Of a stretch of 32,476 bases of DNA, positions 15,186 to 21,723 are shown one piece after another. A model generated the notes under the pieces. That model was not told where the DNA came from. It saw nothing but the letters and a program-made list of their open reading frames with translations, and did no database searches. A program made the translations under genes and the position numbers. The DNA lies in assembly GCA_900542285.1 (NCBI GenBank), contig UQNF01000017.1:1-32476 (forward strand), read 5' to 3'. The stretch's first letter is position 1, and each line of letters opens with the position of its first letter. This DNA is from an uncultured Clostridium sp. GTDB lineage: Bacteria > Bacillota > Clostridia > Christensenellales > CAG-138.

Positions 15186-16460
15186 TTATTTGGTTTCATT
15201 GGCATCAGCATTTTTTGCGTTTCCGGCATTGTCATCGTTTCCGCCGTTCGGCTTCTTCCGCTTCAGCTTGTTGATGAGCCTGAAAAGCTTGCTCTTTCGC
15301 TCATAATTGACGGTCGGAACGCTTGCAACTATCGGTATGCCCTTTTCCGTGGCTCTCTGATTAGTCCAATCGCCCAGCAGGCGATAGAGTACGGCGGTCA
15401 CGGGGACTGCGAACAGCAAGCCGGTAAACCCAAATAAACCTCCAAATACAATTATAGCAATCAGTACCCATGCACTGGACAGACCGACCGCATCGCCGAC
15501 GACGAGCGGATAAGTGATGTTGTTGTCGATCTGCTGAACGACGACTACGAGTATTACGAACCATACTGCCATCATTGGATCGTTCGGCGACGCCATCAGA
15601 ATGATAAACGCACTTGGAACGGTGCTCAGCCATGGGCCGAGGATGGGGATCATGGCAAATACGCCTATCAGCAAACTAATCATTTCGGGGAAGGGCATTT
15701 TGAATATTCTCATCCCGATATAGCAGCCGATGCCTATAAGCGTGCTGCTGATTATCTGTCCCCCGAAATAGCCCCGGAAGGTCTTATTGGTGAACGAACA
15801 GATATCCAGTATCCTTTCGGCCCTCTCCTCGCTGAACGCTGCGCGGATGAATCGCCTGGTATGGGCGAGCAGCCTATGCTTATCTATCAGCAGATATATG
15901 CTGAGGGCAAATGCGAGCACGATATCCGCAACCACTCCGACGGCGTCAAATGTATAGTTAAGGAGCTTTGGAACTACGCCAATAAGCCAGTTTTGAAGCT
16001 TGGCCAGCATCTCCGAAACCTGTGCTGCAGCATCATCATTTAGATTCAGCCCGTCCCAAAATTCCGTTGCCCAGTTAACAAAGCTTTCATAGTAGGTGTC
16101 GAAATTGTCCGCAAGAATGGCTATGCTGTCCGCAACCTTGGGAATGACCATCCACATCATGAACACCAGGATGCCGACTATCAGAACGAACGAGCAGAAA
16201 ACCGAGAGCAGGTATGCCCTTCGCTTACTCCGCTCTCCCGGTTTCTTTCCGGCAAACAGCCGTTCAAGAAACGACGCAGGAAGGTTGACAAGATACGCAA
16301 ACGCAATGCCGAGCATTACCGGAGTCAGCACTGACAGCAGCGTCTTTATGACCTTCCTCACAGCGGTAAAATGCTCGCACAACATATACAGGAGCACGCC
16401 GCAGGCTACCACGAATAGGTATTTCCCCATCGATTTTAGATAGGATCTCAGCTTACTCAT
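15186..16460 (-). CDS. AI-2E family transporter (PerM/TqsA-like permease)
   Basis: This 424-residue integral membrane protein has about eight hydrophobic segments. Two lie in the N-terminal 60 residues, one near 90-110, and a cluster from about 165 to 380. A long amphipathic soluble insertion (about 115-160) and the conserved late segments GVFAMIPILGPWLSTVPSA and QQIDNNITYPLVVG mark the AI-2E exporter/PerM family. A Lys/Asn-rich tail (about 395-424) is probably cytoplasmic. Family members have varied or unknown cargo, so autoinducer export should not be assumed. GGAGG lies 5 nt before the ATG. The 84 bp upstream contain only an isolated TATACT at 16487-16492 with no -35, so co-transcription with the uridine kinase gene is likely. 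Confidence 0.88.
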   Translation of the reverse strand: MSKLRSYLKSMGKYLFVVACGVLLYMLCEHFTAVRKVIKTLLSVLTPVMLGIAFAYLVNLPASFLERLFAGKKPGERSKRRAYLLSVFCSFVLIVGILVFMMWMVIPKVADSIAILADNFDTYYESFVNWATEFWDGLNLNDDAAAQVSEMLAKLQNWLIGVVPKLLNYTFDAVGVVADIVLAFALSIYLLIDKHRLLAHTRRFIRAAFSEERAERILDICSFTNKTFRGYFGGQIISSTLIGIGCYIGMRIFKMPFPEMISLLIGVFAMIPILGPWLSTVPSAFIILMASPNDPMMAVWFVILVVVVQQIDNNITYPLVVGDAVGLSSAWVLIAIIVFGGLFGFTGLLFAVPVTAVLYRLLGDWTNQRATEKGIPIVASVPTVNYERKSKLFRLINKLKRKKPNGGNDDNAGNAKNADANETK

Positions 16461-16544
16461 TGTTCCTCCGCAAGACGAACTTAATTAGTATAGTATTGGC
16501 AGAGCAGGCGGATATATTCCAAGCAGGCAGCCTTAGGACTGCAA

Positions 16545-17156
16545 TTATTTTCCCGCAAGCCTCTTTTCGATAAAAGCGGCTGCCATTTCCGCTGCGACAT
16601 CGTTCTTTCCTCCTCGGACAACGCATACGTCGCAGGCCTCACGGTATTTGCTTATGATGCTGTCAAAGGCAGGCTTAACGGTCGCTATGTACTGCCTGCA
16701 CACATCGAGTGCTTCCCTGCCGCGCTCACGCACATCACGCTTTATCCTGCGCGTCAGACAGACGTCGGAATCGACGTCGACATAGAACTTGATATCCATT
16801 ATATCCAGCACCCTGGAATCTGCAAAGGTATGAATCCCCTCGATTATCAGCACTTCCGGAGGTTCAATGAGCTCGTCCGAATCATTGCGTCTATGCCTGT
16901 CAAAATCGTACTGTTTGGTGGTTATCCGCTCGCCGCGTTTGAGCTTTAAGAGATCCTCATAGAATTCGTCCATCGCAAACGATGACGGCTGATCGTAATC
17001 GAGCAGCGCACGTTCTTCAAAGCAGAGCTCGGGGTGATCGTTATAGTAGCAGTCCATCGGAATGATCATCGCCTTTCCGTTAAGACGGTCACGAATATTC
17101 TCCGCTAGGGTTGATTTTCCGCTGCCGCTTGCGCCGCAGATGCCGATTATGAGCAT
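16545..17156 (-). CDS. Uridine kinase-like P-loop kinase
   Basis: This 203-residue cytoplasmic kinase of the uridine kinase/phosphoribulokinase family probably phosphorylates uridine or cytidine in pyrimidine salvage. The Walker A motif GASGSGKST lies at 8-16. MDCYYND matches the substrate-binding segment of Udk, YDFDRHRR matches the Y-D-x-x-x-H element, and PPEVLIIEGIHTF is the Walker B region. RIKRDVRERGR resembles the lid. Length fits Udk (about 205-210). GGAGG precedes the ATG. It begins 21 bp after the NlpC/P60 gene. Exact nucleoside preference cannot be read from sequence. Confidence 0.88.
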   Translation of the reverse strand: MLIIGICGASGSGKSTLAENIRDRLNGKAMIIPMDCYYNDHPELCFEERALLDYDQPSSFAMDEFYEDLLKLKRGERITTKQYDFDRHRRNDSDELIEPPEVLIIEGIHTFADSRVLDIMDIKFYVDVDSDVCLTRRIKRDVRERGREALDVCRQYIATVKPAFDSIISKYREACDVCVVRGGKNDVAAEMAAAFIEKRLAGK

Positions 17157-17177
17157 GTTAACCTCCGTAATTGTTTC

Positions 17178-17843
17178 TTACTGCCGATTATCTTCCAGGA
17201 AAGCAGGGCGTCTGAAGTATCGAAACTGATCGCCGCAGGTCGATACGACCACATCATCGTAGCTCGGCGTACAGTGCGCTATCAGCGGCTCGCCTTCCGC
17301 ATCAAATCCAACGACTATACCTATATGATTGCCGGTTGCGCCCGGATAGCGATTGATGAACGCGATATCGCCCAGACGCGCTTCAATTTTATCTATCTCT
17401 CCTGACTTTTGCCACTGATTCCACGTTCCTTCGCCGATACTTTGGCTCATCTGCTGCGGCGTTGCTCCGGTCTGGATGAAGCACCAGCTTACATATCCCG
17501 AGCAATCAAGCCCATACGGCCGTTCCGTTCCCGTCGTGCTGCTTCCGGAGCTGGTGACTGTTTTCATCGTCCCCCACTCATCGTCCCAGCCGACAGCGGA
17601 GCTTTTTCCGCCCCAGAAATAGCGGACCTTGCCGACAAGCGACAGCGCCGCCTCAACAAAATCCTCCTGTTCACGGCTGCTGTATTCGTTGCCCTGTGTG
17701 TATAGGGCTATCTCTTCGGCCTGCAGCACCCGATAGTCCTCGCGCTTGCAGCTCTTAACGCATATAAGAACTATTGCGAGTATGATCAGCGGTATCGCGG
17801 CGAGCAACGCCCGCCGCAGTGCGTATTTATGCTTCTTTTTCAT
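17178..17843 (-). CDS. Membrane-anchored NlpC/P60 cell-wall hydrolase
   Basis: This 221-residue protein has a basic N-terminus, one transmembrane helix (about 10-30) and an extracellular NlpC/P60 cysteine-peptidase domain (about 60-215). Catalytic residues are C114 in GLDCSGYVSW and H173 in GNHIGIVVG, with H190 in the AHCTPS segment as the probable third residue. Enzymes of this family cleave stem peptides of peptidoglycan. An insertion rich in Ser/Thr/Gly (about 92-108) precedes the catalytic Cys. The ATG at 17843 follows GGGAG at good spacing; a TTG 21 bp upstream has no such site. It is the first gene after a good promoter and leads into the uridine kinase, AI-2E and DUF5662 genes. Confidence 0.88.
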   Translation of the reverse strand: MKKKHKYALRRALLAAIPLIILAIVLICVKSCKREDYRVLQAEEIALYTQGNEYSSREQEDFVEAALSLVGKVRYFWGGKSSAVGWDDEWGTMKTVTSSGSSTTGTERPYGLDCSGYVSWCFIQTGATPQQMSQSIGEGTWNQWQKSGEIDKIEARLGDIAFINRYPGATGNHIGIVVGFDAEGEPLIAHCTPSYDDVVVSTCGDQFRYFRRPAFLEDNRQ

Positions 17844-17875
17844 TTTCTCCCTCTTTTGTGCCAAATGCTGCTATT

Positions 17876-17904
17876 ATTATACCCCTGCCTTGGCATTTCG
17901 GCAA
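17876..17904 (-). promoter_or_regulatory. Promoter of the NlpC/P60-udk-AI-2E-DUF5662 run
   Basis: On the minus strand TTGCCG (17899-17904), a 17-bp spacer and TATAAT (17876-17881) are seen. The predicted start near 17869 leaves a short leader containing the GGGAG site. The remaining bases 17905-18013 show no gene. Confidence 0.7.
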
Positions 17905-18013
17905 GTGTGGATTGCGGCGAAACCGTTCTTGAGCTGCCTTCCCCATACCTCCTTGGGCCTTCAATTTCCGTCAGTTCTCCGATGAGCGCGGACTATACTG
18001 AGCATCATCCATA

Positions 18014-18046
18014 CAAAAAGAAAGAACTGCTCGAAAGCAGCTCTTT
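18014..18046 (-). terminator. Terminator after the Mpv17-like gene
   Basis: On the minus strand a 26-nt hairpin (18046-18021; two 5-bp stem segments separated by one mismatch) is followed by TTTCTTTTT. It lies 11 bp after the stop of the 18058-18735 gene. Confidence 0.85.
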
Positions 18047-18057
18047 ACGGTACTGTT

Positions 18058-18735
18058 TTAATTCTTCTTGAGCGACAGCATTATGCCGAGGGCTATGGAC
18101 AGCGCAGCAGCCATTATCACCTGATATTCCGCAGGGAGCATAAAGGTTACGGTGTGCGCCGGTATCCAGAACAGGGGTATCGTCTTTAGGAGCGTAAAGC
18201 TCACAAAGCCATGCCAGTTGACAGTTTCTATTGTCCTCTTCAGCCCGGGCTTTTTCACGCCCTGCGCGCGAAGATCGAGATAGGTATCAGTACACTTATG
18301 AAACGCCATGAACGTGGGGCCGAATGTCAGGTTCATCACCGCCGCCGTAAAGAACGCCCTCAAAAGACTGTTCCAAAAAGATTCGGTATTCTTAAGGGCA
18401 GGCAGCAGGCCGTGCTCCATCATGCCAACGACGCCATAGGTATAGACCTTCATCATAAAGGTGATGGCGATACCGATCGCACCCCATATCAGCGCGCGAA
18501 AGTGGAAATAGTTCGGGAAAGCCCAGCTTTTCCGCTTTATGCGCAGAGCAAATATCTCGCCGCAGCTCGCAAGCAGCCCAAACTTTAGAAAGCCCATGAT
18601 ATATGGATGAGACGATGACAGGGACTTAAACACCTCTCTGCTCGCCGGAATAATCAGCACGAGCGCAAAGAAGGCAATAACGGACACCGCAATGACAGCG
18701 GCAATGATATTCCCTTTATTCTTGGTTTTTTCCAT
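18058..18735 (-). CDS. Small polytopic membrane protein, weakly Mpv17/PMP22-like
   Basis: This 225-residue protein has about four to five hydrophobic segments (about 10-30, 42-58, 80-98, 120-140, 178-220). The C-terminal stretch VNWHGFVSF...IPLFWIPAHTV followed by a final helix resembles the Mpv17/PMP22 signature (W..N...VP..R....W..YLS), and FGPTFMAFHKCTDTYLD resembles its GP..H.WY..LD segment. This likeness was judged by eye and is tentative. The gene starts at ATG 18735, whose A is shared with the TGA of the upstream gene (TGATG), so the two are translationally coupled and should work together. No enzymatic motif was found. Confidence 0.75.
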   Translation of the reverse strand: MEKTKNKGNIIAAVIAVSVIAFFALVLIIPASREVFKSLSSSHPYIMGFLKFGLLASCGEIFALRIKRKSWAFPNYFHFRALIWGAIGIAITFMMKVYTYGVVGMMEHGLLPALKNTESFWNSLLRAFFTAAVMNLTFGPTFMAFHKCTDTYLDLRAQGVKKPGLKRTIETVNWHGFVSFTLLKTIPLFWIPAHTVTFMLPAEYQVIMAAALSIALGIMLSLKKN

Positions 18736-20201
18736 CAATACACATCCTCAACTATGGTCTCAGGCGCTTCATCCAAACGCTCCGGTTGGTTTAGATAACG
18801 CTTGGTGAGCTTAATTGCAGAAGCAAAATAGAAGCCGTCGCAGATCCTCTCATCGGTAACTACGGAAAAGTCGATGTACTTTTTCTGCACAACGCTCCCA
18901 TCTGGCATCAGCTCGCACTGCCTGCGCTTGATGCCAAAGGCAAGGAAGATGGGGATATTGCCGAAATCATAGAGATGATGATAAATCGGGGGAATGCCCA
19001 GCGAACCCATGCTGGTGATAAATCCGGAAGCATGGAACGGGCTTATGTGCAGCAAAAACTTGGGCAGTAGTCCGAAATAATCGCATGTTTTGAGCACCCA
19101 GATCGTGAACTTCATCAGAACGCCCGGAATCAAATTGAGAAGCCCTGCAACACTGTCGAACTGACTGTCAAGCTCTTCAGATGCTTTGGCTTGCAGGAGC
19201 TGTTCGTTAAACTTGCGGTAGACATCCTCTGCGGTGTCGTGAACATCGAAATGAATGTTGATGATCGTCTCTCCGCCGTCGGTCGCCATCGATTTTTTGA
19301 CCGCCATGGACACCTCGACATCATGACCCCTTGAGTACACCTTCTGCCCTGCGATGAAGCGATTGATGCCGGGGCGCTGGCTTACCGCTCGGACATATGC
19401 GGCAAGGATAAGATGGGTATAGCCAAAGTTTTCAAGCCCCTGTTCACGCTTTTCACGAATGTATTTCTCCGCATTGCTGCACTCAAAGCTATCCTTGAAA
19501 AGGTTGCTTGCGCCGTTACGATCGGGCATGATGTAAACGGCTACTCCGGAAATCGGATCCAGGCTGCGAAGCCTTCTTCCGTCGGGACGGTCGCCTGCCA
19601 TCGGGAACGGACGGTCGCCCTCGATCTTGTCCATGCACAGGAGCACTACTTCGTATGCCGTGAGCACCAGCAGCGAGCTAAGCTCGGGCATCAGTTCAAC
19701 AAACCCTGCGCCCTGCGGAATAACAATAACGAAGATTCGTATGATCCTTGCGATAATTATGGCTAATCCCAAAACGCAGGCAACGGTCCTGTGCTTAAAG
19801 CCACCTGGGTTGACCGTGTGCCTGTAAACGAATGCAAAGGCGACCGCTATGACTATCGCAAGCGCAAGCAGCCAGCCGCTTGTAATTATCTGCTTTTCGC
19901 CATATAGCGCACAGCTTCTTGCGATGGAAAATACCATGAACAGAAGCAGCGGCATTGCTGTTTTATAGAGCTTCTTCTGTCCGCCATACCTAAGAAGCGT
20001 ATAAACGAACCACGCGCAGGCTATGCATGGTACTACTATCAGGAAGAAGACATGCCATGTCGAGTTTACGCCCTCCGCTCCCTCCAGTGGAAGGCTGTAA
20101 TAGACGATCCGCATTGCCATAGATATGACCGCAAGCACTGCAGCAAGCCAGGCGAATAAGCTTCGCCTGCCAAGTTCATAAGTCGTATAGTGTTTTTCCA
20201 T
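18735..20201 (-). CDS. Six-helix membrane protein fused to an E2/CAT-like acyltransferase domain
   Basis: This 488-residue protein has six predicted helices in its first 190 residues (about 14-34, 49-68, 82-98, 106-126, 140-162, 170-188). After them comes a domain resembling the 2-oxoacid dehydrogenase E2/chloramphenicol acetyltransferase fold (about 210-475). Supporting blocks are THLILAAYVRAVSQRPGIN, SGFITSMGSLGIPPIYHHLY and the C-terminal DERICDG (450-456). In E2 enzymes that last motif is DHRxxDG with the catalytic His; here position 451 is Glu. No lipoyl domain and no E1/E3 genes are nearby, so it is not part of a classical dehydrogenase complex. It may transfer acyl groups to or from a membrane substrate, which is inference. 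The ATG lacks a Shine-Dalgarno and sits 6 nt after the -10 box. Confidence 0.85.
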   Translation of the reverse strand: MEKHYTTYELGRRSLFAWLAAVLAVISMAMRIVYYSLPLEGAEGVNSTWHVFFLIVVPCIACAWFVYTLLRYGGQKKLYKTAMPLLLFMVFSIARSCALYGEKQIITSGWLLALAIVIAVAFAFVYRHTVNPGGFKHRTVACVLGLAIIIARIIRIFVIVIPQGAGFVELMPELSSLLVLTAYEVVLLCMDKIEGDRPFPMAGDRPDGRRLRSLDPISGVAVYIMPDRNGASNLFKDSFECSNAEKYIREKREQGLENFGYTHLILAAYVRAVSQRPGINRFIAGQKVYSRGHDVEVSMAVKKSMATDGGETIINIHFDVHDTAEDVYRKFNEQLLQAKASEELDSQFDSVAGLLNLIPGVLMKFTIWVLKTCDYFGLLPKFLLHISPFHASGFITSMGSLGIPPIYHHLYDFGNIPIFLAFGIKRRQCELMPDGSVVQKKYIDFSVVTDERICDGFYFASAIKLTKRYLNQPERLDEAPETIVEDVY

Positions 20202-20207
20202 GCCGGT

Positions 20208-20236
20208 ATTATATCATGTTCTGCTGTCTCTTTCAA
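20208..20236 (-). promoter_or_regulatory. Promoter positioned for a leaderless mRNA
   Basis: On the minus strand TTGAAA (20231-20236), 17 bp and a perfect TATAAT (20208-20213) are followed by six bases and then the ATG at 20201. Initiation at the normal distance would fall on or within a base or two of the start codon. Confidence 0.85.
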
Positions 20237-20290
20237 GTAAAAGCGGGGCTCAGCATGATGTTTGCCCGTTAAATTCTACGAGTTCAATCC

Positions 20291-20325
20291 CAAAACAGCA
20301 AAGCTGCCCGGGCAGCCCGGGCAGC
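20291..20325 (-). terminator. Terminator of the ArsR-type gene
   Basis: A perfect 10-bp GC-rich stem with a 3-nt loop (20303-20325) is followed on the minus strand by TTTGCTGTTTTG. It lies 8 bp after the stop and isolates the regulator from the E2-like operon. Confidence 0.85.
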
Positions 20326-20333
20326 GGTATTTA

Positions 20334-21455
20334 TCAATTATCTCTTTTGATGTACGGTGACTTTAGGAACCGTTTCAGGTTGTCCACATAGACCTCGATA
20401 TTGTCCATGCGCACGGTATAATAGACCTTCCCGTCCCGAAGAGTGCTCTCAACGAAACCGTTGAGCGCAAGCTTGCTCATATGATACGATACCATCGAAG
20501 CGGAGATATCAAACATTTCCGCAAGCTCGAGGCCGTAACGCGGAGTGGCGCATATTGCCTGAAGTATCTCGATACGCACGCTGTCCGCAAGCGCCTTTGA
20601 GCAGGAAGCCAGCTTGTTGCTGTCGCAGCCGTGATAGAACAGATTCGTCATCTTTTCGAAGAACACTCCGACATACACGTCCAGCGTTGAGCGATCGGTG
20701 CTTTCATGCAGGGTAATGCTCGTTGAATCGAACAGATTGAGGTAGATGCTGCAATCATCGGATTCCGGCAATATCATACCGCAGCTATCACCGATCATTC
20801 TGCGAACATCCGAAGTACGGCTGATCTTATCCTCTATATCACGAATGCAGTCGCCATACAGGGGCTCGTTGGCTATTATCAGGTCGACTATAGGCCGCAT
20901 AAGCTCCAGCATTGTGCGGATATGCTCGTCGTAATTCCGGTAAAGGCTGAATATTTTGCGTTTCATCGGCGCACTGATGTCCATATTGGTCATGAACCTG
21001 AGCAATGCTTCTTCGTTCTCTTCACAGATTATCCTGTCAAGGTCCTCATCGCCTGCAAAGCTGTTGATAAGCCCATTCCCGGAAAAGATCGTCATCTTCT
21101 GCTTCTTGGTAACGCTTAGCCTTGCCTCGATCGTTTCATCGACGGTGTACGCTTCCGGTGAATAATGCGCAAGATATGAAAGCAGCAGGGATGCTGCGCT
21201 GGACATGACGGGCACGCTGGCCTTGCCCCCTATGTCTTGAGAGAAATAAAAATCAAACAGCGGAGAATCGATGCTGACAGAAGCGCTGATGATATCCTCC
21301 AGCATTACTGCCTTATCAATAACGGAAAGGATCTGATCCTTAACATCCGGATGATCGTTCTTGTACGTCTCGGCATTCTTTCGCACCGTAGAACCGCTGA
21401 CAATGTTCATAATGTAGAGCATTGCATCAATAACGGGATAATACAGCCTCTTCAT
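20334..21455 (-). CDS. ArsR-family regulator with a large uncharacterised N-terminal domain
   Basis: This 373-residue protein ends in a winged helix-turn-helix (about 285-365). SKALADSVRIEILQAI, LELAEMFDISASMVSYHMSK and the wing VESTLRDGKVYYTV are typical of ArsR-type repressors. The preceding 280 residues have no motif I recognise; they are rich in charged and hydrophobic residues, predicted mostly helical, and probably sense a ligand or mediate dimerisation. Ordinary ArsR proteins are near 100 residues, so the architecture is unusual. GGAGG lies 6 nt before the ATG. It has its own promoter and terminator, sits between an ABC exporter and the E2-like operon, and two palindromes flank its promoter. 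Control of itself or of the exporter is plausible but unproven. Confidence 0.82.
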   Translation of the reverse strand: MKRLYYPVIDAMLYIMNIVSGSTVRKNAETYKNDHPDVKDQILSVIDKAVMLEDIISASVSIDSPLFDFYFSQDIGGKASVPVMSSAASLLLSYLAHYSPEAYTVDETIEARLSVTKKQKMTIFSGNGLINSFAGDEDLDRIICEENEEALLRFMTNMDISAPMKRKIFSLYRNYDEHIRTMLELMRPIVDLIIANEPLYGDCIRDIEDKISRTSDVRRMIGDSCGMILPESDDCSIYLNLFDSTSITLHESTDRSTLDVYVGVFFEKMTNLFYHGCDSNKLASCSKALADSVRIEILQAICATPRYGLELAEMFDISASMVSYHMSKLALNGFVESTLRDGKVYYTVRMDNIEVYVDNLKRFLKSPYIKRDN

Positions 21456-21532
21456 TTACTCCTCCGTGCTCCTCTTTAGGACATTCTAAGGTCTGGCAAA
21501 AAAATCAAGTGGTTTTAAAATGTTTAAATACC

Positions 21533-21542
21533 CAAGCGCTTG
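21533..21542. promoter_or_regulatory. 10-bp palindrome, candidate operator
   Basis: CAAGCGCTTG is a perfect palindrome lying about +11 to +20 relative to the predicted transcription start of the ArsR-type gene, a common place for autorepression. Binding is inferred. Confidence 0.35.
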
Positions 21543-21559
21543 ATTAAGTTACAACAAAT

Positions 21560-21588
21560 AGTATAGCACCAAATTTCCCATTGGTCAA
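21560..21588 (-). promoter_or_regulatory. Promoter of the ArsR-type gene
   Basis: On the minus strand TTGACC (21583-21588), 17 bp and TATACT (21560-21565) form a good promoter. The start near 21553 leaves a leader of about 97 nt with GGAGG before the ATG. Confidence 0.85.
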
Positions 21589-21596
21589 GCCTTATT

Positions 21597-21610
21597 TTGA
21601 GTAAACTCAA
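21597..21610. promoter_or_regulatory. Inverted repeat just upstream of the ArsR-type promoter
   Basis: TTGAGT-AA-ACTCAA is a perfect 6-bp inverted repeat about 8 bp upstream of the -35 box. It could be a second regulator site. It could also be chance in AT-rich DNA. Confidence 0.3.
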
Positions 21611-21618
21611 TAGACACG

Positions 21619-21634
21619 CCAACACTTTTGTTGG
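21619..21634. repeat. Short hairpin in the exporter-regulator intergenic region
   Basis: CCAACA / TGTTGG around a 4-nt loop. On the plus strand it is followed by a T-rich run (to 21652), but no plus-strand gene ends here. On the minus strand no T-tract follows, so the exporter operon lacks a convincing terminator in 21611-21723 and may read through toward the regulator gene. Confidence 0.4.
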
Positions 21635-21723
21635 ATGTTTTCAACTTTTTTTATAATCGCACGTTCACAATAGGGTTAACTGTCCTTTTTTATCACGATC
21701 TGCGATCTCCGACGCCTTATTAT

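Noticed and set aside
16487..16492. TATACT before the AI-2E gene as an internal promoter
   Set aside because: No -35 element at 16-18 bp spacing.
18735..20201. Classical 2-oxoacid dehydrogenase E2 subunit
   Set aside because: There is no lipoyl or E1/E3-binding domain, the catalytic His is Glu, six membrane helices precede the domain, and no E1/E3 genes are nearby.
21645..21657. Plus-strand TATAAT after a T-tract, possible antisense promoter into the ABC gene
   Set aside because: Only a weak TTGTTG lies at 18-bp spacing and no plus-strand gene follows; AT-rich chance match is likely.
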